From contig SIHQ01000009.1 of assembly GCA_004762125.1 (NCBI GenBank), positions 99,242 through 163,241 of the forward strand: a DNA stretch of 64,000 nucleotides, given 5' to 3'. The notes under the pieces were generated by a model, which saw only the letters and a program-made list of their open reading frames with translations, was not told the DNA's origin and did no database searches. Source of the stretch: Oceanospirillales bacterium. GTDB taxonomy: Bacteria; Pseudomonadota; Gammaproteobacteria; Pseudomonadales; Endozoicomonadaceae. A program made the translations under genes and the position numbers. Position 1 is the stretch's first letter; every line of letters begins with the position of its first letter. Positions 9,517-18,479 of the stretch are shown one piece after another.

Positions 9517-10896
9517 TCAGGCAACATTCCCCAGTTCAGAGTTAATGAGATTACCACGCAGGCTGTGTGGCAATGCATCTCCAATCACAACTTCTGCAAA
9601 GCGACCAATCAGACGAGGTTCGGAACACTTGAAGTTAACCACGCGGTTGCATTCAGTTCTTCCTGTCAGTTCACCTGGATCTTTCTTGGAGTAACCAGTA
9701 ACCAGAATTTTCTGAGTGCTGCCAACCAGACGACGGCTGATTTGCATAGCCTGCTGGTTGATACGATCCTGCAGAATCTTCAGGCGCTGCTTCTTGGTTT
9801 CTTCTGTGACGTCATCCGGCATATCGGAAGCAGGCGTACCAGGGCGCTTGCTGTAGATAAAGCTGAACGATGCATCAAAACCAATTTCAGCGATCAGATT
9901 CATGGTGTCCTGAAAATCTTCATTCGTCTCACCGGGGAAACCAACGATGAAATCAGAAGAGACGCGCATGTCAGGGCGAATAGCTCTGAGCCTGTTGATC
10001 TTGTCAACGTAGACGTCAGTTTTATGTTCCCGTTGCATTTCGTGCAGTATACGGTTGGAGCCGCTCTGCACAGGTAGATGCAGATGACTTACCAACTCTG
10101 GAATGTCCGCATAAACATTGATCAGACTGTCGGAAAACTCGAGAGGATGAGATGTTGTAAAGCGAATACGGTCGATACCATCAATAGCAGAAACGATGGT
10201 GATGATTTCTGCAAGATCACAGATAGAACCATCATCCTTATCTCCACGATAGGCATTTACGTTCTGTCCAAGCAGATTGATTTCACGGACACCTTTCTCA
10301 GCCAGGCCATAGCATTCTGCAATAACGTCATCCATTGGTCGGCTGACTTCAGCGCCTCGCGTGAAAGGTACAATGCAGTAAGTGCAATACTTACTGCAGC
10401 CTTCCATGATGGAAACGAACGCACTGGGGCCGTTAACGCTGGGTTCTGGTAACCGATCAAACTTCTCGATTTCAGGGAAGGTTATGTCAATTACTGGAAT
10501 ATGGTTGGCTTTGGTTGCGTCGATCATTTCCGGCAAACGATGGAGGGTCTGAGGGCCAAATACGATGTCTACTTGTGGTGCACGCTTACGAATATCTTCT
10601 CCTTCTTGACTGGCGACACAGCCGCCCACTCCAATGATCAAATCAGGATTTTTATCTTTTAATTTCTTCCAGCGGCCCAGCTGGTGGAACAGTTTCTCCT
10701 GGGCTTTTTCACGTACCGAGCAGGTATTGACCAGTACAACGTCGGCTTCTTCCGGGTTGTCTGTCAGCTCTAGTGTGTGGGTTTCTCCGAGCAGGTCTGC
10801 CATTCGAGCTGAGTCATACTCATTCATCTGGCAACCGTGGGTCTTTATGTATAGCTTCTTTGTGCTCAAGGCTGATTTGGTCAGTTCAGACGACAA
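9517..10896 (-). CDS. miaB: tRNA-2-methylthio-N6-dimethylallyladenosine synthase
   Basis: MiaB is a radical-SAM methylthiotransferase that adds the 2-methylthio group to i6A37 in tRNAs reading UNN codons. The 459-residue protein has the N-terminal UPF0004 domain with its three cluster cysteines ([28 protein letters not shown]), the radical-[11 protein letters not shown] motif (about 163-171), and a C-terminal TRAM region. Length and motifs are canonical. It is transcribed alone and ends at the shared terminator; its usual downstream partner ybeZ/phoH is about 9 kb away on the same strand. Confidence 0.96.
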   Translation of the reverse strand: MSSELTKSALSTKKLYIKTHGCQMNEYDSARMADLLGETHTLELTDNPEEADVVLVNTCSVREKAQEKLFHQLGRWKKLKDKNPDLIIGVGGCVASQEGEDIRKRAPQVDIVFGPQTLHRLPEMIDATKANHIPVIDITFPEIEKFDRLPEPSVNGPSAFVSIMEGCSKYCTYCIVPFTRGAEVSRPMDDVIAECYGLAEKGVREINLLGQNVNAYRGDKDDGSICDLAEIITIVSAIDGIDRIRFTTSHPLEFSDSLINVYADIPELVSHLHLPVQSGSNRILHEMQREHKTDVYVDKINRLRAIRPDMRVSSDFIVGFPGETNEDFQDTMNLIAEIGFDASFSFIYSKRPGTPASDMPDDVTEETKKQRLKILQDRINQQAMQISRRLVGSTQKILVTGYSKKDPGELTGRTECNRVVNFKCSEPRLIGRFAEVVIGDALPHSLRGNLINSELGNVA

Positions 10897-11175
10897 AACC
10901 GGATTCCTGTCTTTGGCAAAAGTCTGTTGGTGCTTTTGCGCTTGGCTGATGTTCTTACATGGCCTGGAGAACTGGTTCTTCAGTACTCTCAGCTACACGC
11001 CAAAGATAGCAAATCCCTATGGTGCTGATATGGCGGATGTTCAATGTCTAACCCGCCATTATACCGGTTGTATTTTACGGAAGGTAGTGAGCAAATTTGC
11101 TGATAGCCATTACTGGAACTACCATCCGGTTTGAACTGTCGTGAATTCCAGTCCACGAAGTGCTCTAAGCCTTCT
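10897..11175. other. miaB upstream region
   Basis: About 280 bp with no supported coding frame; it should carry the miaB promoter. No repeat, tRNA or strong operator stands out. Confidence 0.4.
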
Positions 11176-12525
11176 CTACAGCTCTTCTCTCGGCTCCTTA
11201 GTATCAGCTAATGTTTTTTCAGTTGAGGTGGCAAGAGTGTCTACTTCTTCGTAACTGTACTCCAGTAATAATTCTGCTTGTACTTGCAGGGCGTCATTGG
11301 TCAGATCCAGTGTTCTTGGAACGCTTGGTTCTCCTGTACTTTTATCCCATCTTGTCAGCTCTACTGTTGCGATAATCTGATCTTTTGAAAAACGTGAAAG
11401 TGCTTTTGATGCACCTTCGGTAGGTAAAGTGCTGCTGCCGCCAGTGAACATTTCTGCAAGGCCAGCCTGAACAAGTTCGGAGCTGTTGGTAAAGTACCCA
11501 AGCGCCAGTTTACCTGCACTGAACATTTCTTTGAAAATAAACGACAACCAATAGGAGGGAATATTCCAGTTTTTTTCAATCAGGGTAAGTGCCACGCGAT
11601 CGGCTTTTTTCCAATCGATGATTTCAGTCAGGCTGAGAGCCTGGTTCACACCTTTTCTGGTAACCCATGGTATGGGTGTTGTTTCAATTCTTAATGGCTT
11701 TTCAGCATTGCCTCGAAAATAAGCGACGTTCATGACCAGGTCGGGAGAGGTTAAACCGAGTCGTTCTGTGTGCTCTTTTAAATCCAGTTCTTTTAGAAAG
11801 ATACGTTTAGGGGCGGGTTTTATCGCTTCTTCATCAGGGATAAGAAGCTCGTCCTCATTCTCATCGAGATCTTTAAACGTCAGCTTTTGGGTGCCGGAGT
11901 GAACCAGTAAGATAAGGTCATCATAAATGGTACTGAGCTTCTGGTCTGTAAACTGACAATTTGGAAGGTCAGTGCATTCTTTAGCACGGGTCAGACGAAC
12001 CATTCTGTCTGTGTCATTGCGCTCAGCAGGTAATAAAAAACCGACATAGTAATTGTCGGGCCTTGCCAGGAGCTGACTGGATGAAAACTGTTCAAGCTTC
12101 CTTGCCTTCTGGAAGACAAAGTGCATTACCTTAGTGCCAGATCTTTCACCGAAGTCGTGGCAGTCTGCAACTACTTCCAGTGCATCTACTTCCTGCTTTA
12201 GGAGCTTGTGACCTTCATTAGAAAATTCATGAAAATTGCTGTACGACTCAACAAAGTTCCCAAGAGCTATGTTTTGTTTTTCAGAGTTGTTGTAATCATC
12301 AACCAGATCGAAAAGCCGACGCTGATATAATGGGTTATCAAGCTGAAGAGACTGAATAAATCGTTCCTTCTGATTTTGATAGGTTCGTTCCTGTTCCTCA
12401 TCCCCTATTTCAAGAAAGTCATAACAGGCTTCTTTCTGTTCGAGAGAGCTGTTGCTATTTTGTGCAAAGAGAGCAGGAAGGAAAAAGAGGCCTGAAAGCA
12501 AAATAAGCAATCGATGACACTTCAT
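11176..12525 (-). CDS. Exported protein of unknown function
   Basis: I do not recognise this 449-residue protein. It begins with a clear signal peptide (positively charged MKCHR, hydrophobic LLILLSGLFFLPAL, cleavage after LFA), so it is secreted or periplasmic. The mature part is acidic and largely helical by composition, with scattered cysteines (YDF-preceding C, VADCHDF, KECTDLPNC) that could form disulfides. No catalytic signature is visible. It stands alone, with the divergent DUF1820 gene on its upstream side. The many secreted unknowns of similar style in this window suggest a lineage-specific exported protein. Confidence 0.7.
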   Translation of the reverse strand: MKCHRLLILLSGLFFLPALFAQNSNSSLEQKEACYDFLEIGDEEQERTYQNQKERFIQSLQLDNPLYQRRLFDLVDDYNNSEKQNIALGNFVESYSNFHEFSNEGHKLLKQEVDALEVVADCHDFGERSGTKVMHFVFQKARKLEQFSSSQLLARPDNYYVGFLLPAERNDTDRMVRLTRAKECTDLPNCQFTDQKLSTIYDDLILLVHSGTQKLTFKDLDENEDELLIPDEEAIKPAPKRIFLKELDLKEHTERLGLTSPDLVMNVAYFRGNAEKPLRIETTPIPWVTRKGVNQALSLTEIIDWKKADRVALTLIEKNWNIPSYWLSFIFKEMFSAGKLALGYFTNSSELVQAGLAEMFTGGSSTLPTEGASKALSRFSKDQIIATVELTRWDKSTGEPSVPRTLDLTNDALQVQAELLLEYSYEEVDTLATSTEKTLADTKEPREEL

Positions 12526-12695
12526 ACTGATACCAATTGAGTTTGTGGTGTGAAGGGCTGGACTGTTTCTAAATAGTCTTGAGACGCTTTTCTGTCAAAG
12601 AAGCGTGGGCTTTTTCAGAAAAATAATCTTATGCCTGTGATATCCTTGCCGGCCAAATATTGCTTACATAAGCAACAACAGCAAATCGCAGGTGT

Positions 12696-13022
12696 ATGGA
12701 GTCGATGGCAAAATCGCAGGTCTTTCGAGTTATTTTTCAAAATGAAGGTGAAGTGTTTGAGGTTTATGCTCGTCAGATTTTTCAGAGTGAACTCTGGGGA
12801 TTCATCGAGGTAGAAGAATTTGTCTTTGGAGAGAGAAGTCAGCTGCTGGTGGATCCAAGCGAAGAAAAACTAAAGTGCACTTTCGAAGGCGTAAAGCGTA
12901 GCTATGTTCCACTGACATCGATTATTCGTATTGATGAAGTGGAGAAGGAAGGGGCTGCCAAAGTCAGCGAAGCAAAGGGTAGCAATATTAAGGCATTCCC
13001 TATGCCACCTATTTCATCCTGA
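12696..13022 (+). CDS. DUF1820 family protein
   Basis: A 108-residue protein matching the conserved DUF1820 family of gammaproteobacteria, with VFRVIFQNEGEVFEVYARQ, SELWGFIEVEEFVFGER and the C-terminal SIIRIDEVEKEGAAK, KAFPMPP. Function is unknown; the fold is probably a small cytoplasmic beta-rich protein. Two ATG codons three codons apart (12696, 12705) are both possible starts: an AGG is too close to the first, and a GGAG precedes the second by only three bases. Confidence 0.85.
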   Translation: MESMAKSQVFRVIFQNEGEVFEVYARQIFQSELWGFIEVEEFVFGERSQLLVDPSEEKLKCTFEGVKRSYVPLTSIIRIDEVEKEGAAKVSEAKGSNIKAFPMPPISS

Positions 13023-13039
13023 ATTTCTCTTCAGGTACT

Positions 13040-13603
13040 TTAGTGTATCCTTGCCTTCAACCAGTTACATGATTCAACCAGGGCATCCTCTGCATCATGC
13101 CAGATAACAGGCTGCCCGGGTTCAGGCTGAATGCCCCAGAAAGCGGGTCTTGTCGCTGGAGAAGCAATAATCAGACGGCTTTTATTCGGTATGACACCTT
13201 GTTCTTTTGCCTGAGTAACAGCAACGGTCATTAATGCCAGCAGGCTGTACTGATCTTCAAGCGTTTGTTCCAATTCAGGCTTAATTTGATTGGGTAAAGT
13301 TCTTTGATGGAAGAAGGCTATATCGGGGTCAACCATGTAATAGTGGGCCGCAGTGGATAAAAATCCATGGCCATCTATTCCGGTAATCAGATAACTGTCT
13401 GGATTACCCGATTCAATTTCTTCCAAAAACCATCCCATACTCCATGGACCGGGTGCACCGACTCTGGACGTGTAATAGTCGCAGTTTTCTGGGCGAAACA
13501 TCAGTTCCGAGAGATCCTTTGGTAATGGTGGAACCGGTAAGCCGGCTCCACGCATTAACTGGTGGATATCATTTGCTGGCGTCAGTGAAGTATGAGTATG
13601 CAT
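13040..13603 (-). CDS. Conserved hypothetical cytoplasmic protein
   Basis: I do not recognise this 187-residue protein. It has no signal peptide or membrane segment, is Pro/His-rich at the N-terminus, and contains a compact alpha/beta-looking core (YLITGIDGHGFLSTAAHYYMV, SRLIIASPATRPAF). It lies just downstream of the kinase-like gene on the same strand, 24 bp apart, so the two are probably co-transcribed. It may be a partner or chaperone of that protein, but no motif shows this. Confidence 0.65.
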   Translation of the reverse strand: MHTHTSLTPANDIHQLMRGAGLPVPPLPKDLSELMFRPENCDYYTSRVGAPGPWSMGWFLEEIESGNPDSYLITGIDGHGFLSTAAHYYMVDPDIAFFHQRTLPNQIKPELEQTLEDQYSLLALMTVAVTQAKEQGVIPNKSRLIIASPATRPAFWGIQPEPGQPVIWHDAEDALVESCNWLKARIH

Positions 13604-13627
13604 GGTGTTTTTCCTATCTCAGTATTC

Positions 13628-15691
13628 CTATCTCAAACTTGAGAAAGTGGGTTGGCTCTGTTTTCGAACTGGTTCTCGCACTGGTTCTCGCACTGGAGGA
13701 ATGGAGCTGGATGGATTGCCTATCACACGTTCCAGAGCATTGAAGTATGACTGCCTGCTGCCGTGCTGCTTTATGTACTCTGCAGCTCCCAGAGCTGGGC
13801 TGGTGTCGCTCTTCCAGGTCGCCCAATTATCTACAACCCTGTTTTCTTTCTTCAGTTCCAGAGCATGCTGCTTCAGTTCATCAAGCCTTTTAACGGTCGA
13901 TTCAATTTCGTCTTGATTCAGTAGGGAAGATAACTTTTCACGTATGTCCTGTTCTTTAATACCCTGAAGTTTGTCAAAGGCCTGTTGGTCTATCAGGGCA
14001 GGAAGACCTGGCCATGGAGAGAACCATGTACCTTCACTGGTTTTGGTCGTGCTCTTGGCGACACTGGTGTGGCCTGGATAGAACGACTGGTCGTTATCAA
14101 TCAGCGAAACCTTACCTGTGTCGGGATCAATCAAATAATTTCCGGGATGGCGATCCTGCTGTCCACAGAGGCCATCGAACAATTCTGCATTTACCAGTTC
14201 ACGTGCAACCGCGTTGGCAAACTGGGGGTTTTGCTCAAGTTTTTTTGTAATGCCATCATTCTGTCCGGGAGGAAAAGCTGTCTTGCCCTTGGCTTCATCC
14301 ATGAGCAGCCCGACCTTTCCCTGATGAGTTGCCAGTTCCATTTTTGGAACCATATCCAATCCTAATAAAGACTGAAGACTTTGGGCTGCCAGGTTTCGCA
14401 TGGCAAAGTGAGGTCGCTCAGTATCAAGGTAACTGCCTTTTTTGGTGATTCTCGCGTACCCACTGCTATCACGAGCGTCTTCAGCTTTGAAAATCTTTGC
14501 TGTGGTTTTATCACCATCGTGATAGATCAGTTTGGAAACAGTGTGAGTCATGCCTTTGCCAAATGGATGCGCTGACTTCAAGGCACTGTCATCGAAAGAA
14601 CTCATATGCTGGAGCATTCCCGGGGTCAGGTCATAGCCTACCCGCATAAAGTCAGTTGCGGTTTGCCAGTTCAGTTTGTCACCAAGACCTTTGGCTCCTT
14701 TTTGTTCCATTACCTGAAGAACAAGTGAGCGTTCGGCATTTAGTTCTTGTCGTATGGTTTTGAGTTTGCTGAGGGACTCTGGGTGGTAATAGGCTCTTCC
14801 TGTATCGAGAATGACATCTATAGCACGCATGCCATTCTCGATATTGTGAATAAACGTTTTACCCTGAGCTTCAATATCATCAGGTTTAGTGGGGAGTGGT
14901 TGGGCAAGATTGAGTTGATGATTTTTTATTGAAGTGCTGACTTGATCCAGATGTCGGGATTTAAGTCGGGATACGGTAGATTGAATTCCCTGAGGTAACG
15001 TTGAGAGTCGTTGCTTTTCTAGTAGAACACTTTTATCTAATAAGTCTGTTTCTTTTGGAGCGATATTAAATCGTTCAGTAACTCTGGCCTGCACTACCTT
15101 ATTTTTCTCAGCAAGATCCTGATAAATATGTTGGTAGACCGTAGGTGGTTTAGCCTGTGGTTGAGCTGGAAAGTATCCAGCTGGTGGCTGACTGAATGAC
15201 ATCTGTTGATAGAACAAAGGTTTAGAGAACAAGGGTTGGTTTAACTGAAGAACGCCAAGCCCGGGAACCATCATTTGAGATAAATTGCCTTTATGGGGTA
15301 TTGGCTGAAAGTGTGTGAAATTTGTTTGAGGCACATTGCTGTTCATGACTGAATTGGGGTTTGATGTCCAGACATTCAGCATGGGAGTATTTGACCATAT
15401 GTGTGTGGTTTGTGCGCCAGTGCTGACGCTGCTGTGGTATTTGTAGCTGGGGTTTGAAGGTTTAATGGATAGAAAGTCAGCCATCTTTTTTAACAGTTTT
15501 TTTGCACCGCTGGTCTTTTGCTCCTGAGCTGGTGGGATCTGTTTTGTTACAGGTTTTTGTTGGGTAACTGAATGCCCAGAGAATGAAGCAGAGTGATTTT
15601 TATCAGAAGATTTTTTAGGTGTCAGATAGGCAGGTAAAGAACTGCTTTTGATGGGGCTTTTTATAGGTATATGTGGAGGTATTGAACTCAC
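13628..15691 (-). CDS. Large protein with phosphoinositide-kinase-like motif, candidate effector
   Basis: About 687 residues. The first 200 are low-complexity, rich in Ser, Pro, Gln and Asn with no signal peptide; a helical region follows; the C-terminal half carries a kinase-like core. Near residues 405-420 is a candidate Lys (TTAKIFKAED); later VGLLMDEAKGK resembles the hinge of PI4-kinase-like proteins; near residue 510 GQQDRHPGN and then VSLIDND mirror the DRHxxN and iD(F/H/N) catalytic and metal-binding pattern of PI3/4-kinase folds. The C-terminus has a short PVRE repeat. GTG at 15691 is preferred: AGGGA lies 7 bp upstream, while the longer frame from 15739 has no ribosome site and runs through an inverted repeat. 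Such N-terminally disordered kinase proteins are typical of type III/IV effectors; that role is inferred. Confidence 0.7.
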   Translation of the reverse strand: MSSIPPHIPIKSPIKSSSLPAYLTPKKSSDKNHSASFSGHSVTQQKPVTKQIPPAQEQKTSGAKKLLKKMADFLSIKPSNPSYKYHSSVSTGAQTTHIWSNTPMLNVWTSNPNSVMNSNVPQTNFTHFQPIPHKGNLSQMMVPGLGVLQLNQPLFSKPLFYQQMSFSQPPAGYFPAQPQAKPPTVYQHIYQDLAEKNKVVQARVTERFNIAPKETDLLDKSVLLEKQRLSTLPQGIQSTVSRLKSRHLDQVSTSIKNHQLNLAQPLPTKPDDIEAQGKTFIHNIENGMRAIDVILDTGRAYYHPESLSKLKTIRQELNAERSLVLQVMEQKGAKGLGDKLNWQTATDFMRVGYDLTPGMLQHMSSFDDSALKSAHPFGKGMTHTVSKLIYHDGDKTTAKIFKAEDARDSSGYARITKKGSYLDTERPHFAMRNLAAQSLQSLLGLDMVPKMELATHQGKVGLLMDEAKGKTAFPPGQNDGITKKLEQNPQFANAVARELVNAELFDGLCGQQDRHPGNYLIDPDTGKVSLIDNDQSFYPGHTSVAKSTTKTSEGTWFSPWPGLPALIDQQAFDKLQGIKEQDIREKLSSLLNQDEIESTVKRLDELKQHALELKKENRVVDNWATWKSDTSPALGAAEYIKQHGSRQSYFNALERVIGNPSSSIPPVREPVREPVRKQSQPTFSSLR
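13669..13692 (-). repeat. 12-bp tandem repeat inside the kinase-like gene
   Basis: CTGGTTCTCGCA occurs twice head to tail (13669-13680, 13681-13692) with a third partial degenerate copy before it. It encodes the PVRE repeats at the C-terminus and is a likely slippage site. Confidence 0.8.
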
Positions 15692-15715
15692 GGCAGCATC
15701 CCTGAAATCCCGACA

Positions 15716-15745
15716 GATACCGTGAGTATAGGGACGCACGGTATC
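15716..15745. promoter_or_regulatory. Inverted repeat upstream of the kinase-like gene
   Basis: GATACCGTG (15716-15724) and CACGGTATC (15737-15745) form a 9-bp perfect inverted repeat with a 12-bp spacer, 25 bp before the preferred GTG start. An operator for a dimeric repressor or a leader hairpin are the two readings. Confidence 0.5.
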
Positions 15746-15782
15746 GTGTCAGGGAGCGAGCAGGGTTATTCTGCCAGTCGGT

Positions 15783-16421
15783 TTATACAGAGGTTTGTTC
15801 TGTATATTTATTCTGGCTTTTAAGCAGCATAAACAAGCCACTGCCCAGCATCAGGTTGCCAAGTGCTATGAGATAGCGGAATAGGTTCAGCCTCAGGTAG
15901 CCTGCCAGAGTGCCTTCGTTACCGATTACCAGAGCACCTACGAAGTAGCTGATAAATGCCGCTGCGATCATAGCTTTTGGGCCTGGCTCGATTTGCGCCC
16001 TGAATAGAAGCAGCATGATGACTGTTAAGAAGCAGGCAATCTGAATATCTCGATAGAGGTAATCAACGCCATACCAGCGAGAGACCTCAAAGGCTAGACA
16101 GATGGCTATCACCAGTCTTCCCCAGGCGGGTTTACTCCACTGATTTCCGCTCAATACCAGAATCATGGCCGTACCAATCAGTGGAGGAGCCATGAACGTG
16201 GCAGCATTGTTCAGGAACCGGTAAACCTCAAACCAGGCCTCGGAAAATCCAAAGTTAAGAGTACCTGTGACGCCAGCACCCACCATCAGCAGAAAACCCA
16301 ACAGAGCACCCTTTGAGGCTGTTTGATGAACAGTGGCAAAGGACTTTTGTTGGGACAGTAAAAAGACTGCAAAGGCGCTGGCTGCTGCCAGCACCGCATC
16401 CGATAGAGCAAGTGAACTCAT
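15783..16421 (-). CDS. Integral membrane protein of unknown function
   Basis: A 212-residue protein with about six to seven hydrophobic segments, for example AVLAAASAFAVFLLS, LLGFLLMVGAGVTGTLNFGF, IACFLTVIMLLLF and FRYLIALGNLMLGSGLFMLL. No transporter or enzyme signature is recognised; it resembles uncharacterised multi-pass proteins of marine gammaproteobacteria. It ends about 90 bp from the kinase-like gene start and lies 25 bp after hemL on the same strand, so it may be the last gene of the thiE-hemL transcript. Confidence 0.7.
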   Translation of the reverse strand: MSSLALSDAVLAAASAFAVFLLSQQKSFATVHQTASKGALLGFLLMVGAGVTGTLNFGFSEAWFEVYRFLNNAATFMAPPLIGTAMILVLSGNQWSKPAWGRLVIAICLAFEVSRWYGVDYLYRDIQIACFLTVIMLLLFRAQIEPGPKAMIAAAFISYFVGALVIGNEGTLAGYLRLNLFRYLIALGNLMLGSGLFMLLKSQNKYTEQTSV

Positions 16422-16446
16422 AGGCCGGGTCAGTGATACCTTGTAT

Positions 16447-17751
16447 TCAGGATTTTGAAAGAAGCGTCTGGAATGCTCGACCAGCGGCTTCGATGGTTTG
16501 ATCTATCTCCTTGTCGCCATGGGCATCGGACATAAATCCGGCCTCAAAGGCAGAAGGAGCCATATAGATGTTTTCATTCAGCATGGCGTGGAAGAACTTA
16601 CCGTAAAGTTCGGCGTCGCACTCCATCACCTGGTCAAAACGGGTCACACTTTCCTGCTGGGTGAAGAACAGGCCATACATAGCACCGGCCTGAGAAGTTA
16701 ACAGTGGAATACCTGCTTCACTGGCCTTCTGTTTGAAACCAGCCAATAGTTTGGCCGTTTTCTCGGTCAACTCACCGTGTAGGCCAGGGCGAGAGAGGTT
16801 CTTCAATGTTGCAAGGCCAGCGGCCATTGCCAGAGGGTTACCAGACAGAGTACCAGCCTGGTAAACCGGACCCAGAGGTGCCAGAAATTCCATGATATCT
16901 TTACGGCCACCAAAAGCACCGACGGGTAAACCACCACCAATGATCTTACCGAGAGTCGTCAGGTCAGGTTTGATGTTGTAGTGAGACTGTGCGCCACCAA
17001 GAGAGACGCGGAAACCGGTCATCACTTCATCAAAAATCAAAAGAGCGCCGTGTTCGTCGCAGACCTCACGGAGGCATTCCAGAAAACCTGGAACTGGAGG
17101 AATACAATTCATATTGCCGGCAACTGGCTCAACAATAATACAAGCGACGTCTGAACCAATATCAGCAAAAGCTTGCTTTACAGAGTCTAGATCATTATAC
17201 GTCAGAGTTATTGTGTGTTCAGCCAATGCAGCAGGAACACCCGGAGAGCTTGGAACCCCAAGAGTCAGAGCTCCGGAACCAGCCTTTACCAGCAGGGAGT
17301 CAGAGTGACCGTGGTAGTTGCCTTCAAACTTGACGATTTTGTCACGACCAGTAAAACCACGGGCCAAACGAATGGCACTCATAGTGGCTTCTGTACCGGA
17401 ACTGACCATGCGTAGCAGTTCCATGGATGGGAACAGCTCACGTACCTTTAAGGCCAGCTCGGTTTCCAGCGAAGTAGGTGCGCCAAAACTCATTCCCTGC
17501 AGTGCCTGTTCACGAACAGCAGCAACAACGTCGGGATGGTTATGACCAAGGATCATTGGTCCCCAGGAGCCTACGTAGTCGATCAACTCATTGCCATCAA
17601 CATCCTGTACATAGGCACCTTCTGCGCTCTTGAAGAAAACCGGCTTACCGCCAACTCCTTTAAAAGCACGTACAGGCGAATTAACGCCACCGGGAATAAC
17701 TTTTTGGGCTTCGGCGAACAAATTACTGGAGCGATCGTCAGAACGACTCAT
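16447..17751 (-). CDS. hemL: Glutamate-1-semialdehyde 2,1-aminomutase
   Basis: HemL is the PLP enzyme that converts glutamate-1-semialdehyde to 5-aminolevulinate, the entry to heme synthesis. The 434-residue protein is full length: N-terminal [49 protein letters not shown], and the PLP lysine in [18 protein letters not shown] (about residue 270). It starts 3 bp after thiE, so thiE-hemL are one transcription unit, an arrangement also known from other gammaproteobacteria. Confidence 0.97.
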   Translation of the reverse strand: MSRSDDRSSNLFAEAQKVIPGGVNSPVRAFKGVGGKPVFFKSAEGAYVQDVDGNELIDYVGSWGPMILGHNHPDVVAAVREQALQGMSFGAPTSLETELALKVRELFPSMELLRMVSSGTEATMSAIRLARGFTGRDKIVKFEGNYHGHSDSLLVKAGSGALTLGVPSSPGVPAALAEHTITLTYNDLDSVKQAFADIGSDVACIIVEPVAGNMNCIPPVPGFLECLREVCDEHGALLIFDEVMTGFRVSLGGAQSHYNIKPDLTTLGKIIGGGLPVGAFGGRKDIMEFLAPLGPVYQAGTLSGNPLAMAAGLATLKNLSRPGLHGELTEKTAKLLAGFKQKASEAGIPLLTSQAGAMYGLFFTQQESVTRFDQVMECDAELYGKFFHAMLNENIYMAPSAFEAGFMSDAHGDKEIDQTIEAAGRAFQTLLSKS

Positions 17752-17754
17752 GGT

Positions 17755-18387
17755 TTATTCCTGATCTTCCTGGTTAAACAGTGTGGAAAATTCGCGAGCG
17801 CGGGACTCAATGTCTGTGGAGGCAAACAGGTTGTGAACAACCGCAATCATGTCGGCTCCCGCCTCGATCAGCTGTGCCGCATTATCCATGGTAATACCGC
17901 CAATGGCTACTACAGGTACAGTAAAGGCTTTTTTGACGGTGGGCAGCAAAGAAAGGTCTGCAGGTTTGGCATCCGGCTTGGTGCGAGAAGGGAAGAAGCG
18001 GCCAAAGGCGATATAGTTGGCACCATGTTGCACGGCAGTATCGGCTTGTTCCACAGAGCCTTCGCAGCTGATGCCAATAATGGCGTAGTCACCCAGTCTT
18101 TGGCGGGCTTCAGCAATGGAGCCATCTTGCTGCCCAAGGTGCACGCCGTCAGCTTCTACATCAGCAGCCAGTTCAATATCGTCATTGATAATGAATAGAG
18201 CCTGATAGCTGTGACAAAGCACTCTCAGCATAGAAGCCTGACGCAGTCGTTTATCAGCATCAAGACTCTTGTCTCTGTACTGAAGTACTTTCATGCCGCC
18301 ACGAAGTGCCGCTTCAACGGCTTCCAGTAAAATTCGGTCATCAGGAAGCAACTGGCCGTCAGTGACGCCATATAAACCTTTGAGCAT
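17755..18387 (-). CDS. thiE: Thiamine-phosphate synthase
   Basis: ThiE joins the pyrimidine and thiazole phosphates to make thiamine phosphate. The 210-residue TIM-barrel protein shows VLQYRDKS, FIINDDIELA, ADGVHLGQQD, YIAFGRFFPSRTK (the pyrophosphate-binding loop) and VVAIGGITMDNA. It is the promoter-proximal gene of a thiE-hemL pair, with no TPP-riboswitch-like sequence in the 90 bp upstream. Together with thiL at 41.9 kb it indicates a functioning thiamine pathway. Confidence 0.95.
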   Translation of the reverse strand: MLKGLYGVTDGQLLPDDRILLEAVEAALRGGMKVLQYRDKSLDADKRLRQASMLRVLCHSYQALFIINDDIELAADVEADGVHLGQQDGSIAEARQRLGDYAIIGISCEGSVEQADTAVQHGANYIAFGRFFPSRTKPDAKPADLSLLPTVKKAFTVPVVAIGGITMDNAAQLIEAGADMIAVVHNLFASTDIESRAREFSTLFNQEDQE

Positions 18388-18426
18388 GGGGTGTTCCAGA
18401 AAGGTATGGGAGATATGTCGTGGAGT

Positions 18427-18465
18427 ATATCAGCTTGTTTATAAGGGTTATAAACAAGCTGATAT
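18427..18465. repeat. 18-bp perfect inverted repeat
   Basis: Arms 18427-18444 and 18448-18465 (ATATCAGCTTGTTTATAA and its complement) enclose GGG. A third copy of AGCTTGTTT lies at the stop codon of the adjacent gene (18481-18489). It lies after that minus-strand gene and before thiE, so it may act as a terminator, though neither side has a run of T. Confidence 0.7.
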
Positions 18466-18479
18466 TTTGAGGGGGATTA

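Noticed and set aside
10634..11134. Long plus-strand frame over the miaB start
   Set aside because: Antisense to the conserved N-terminal domain of MiaB, low-complexity, no ribosome site.
18388..18479. TPP riboswitch before thiE
   Set aside because: No CTGAGA or GAACCTG-like THI-box words; only the inverted repeat is present.
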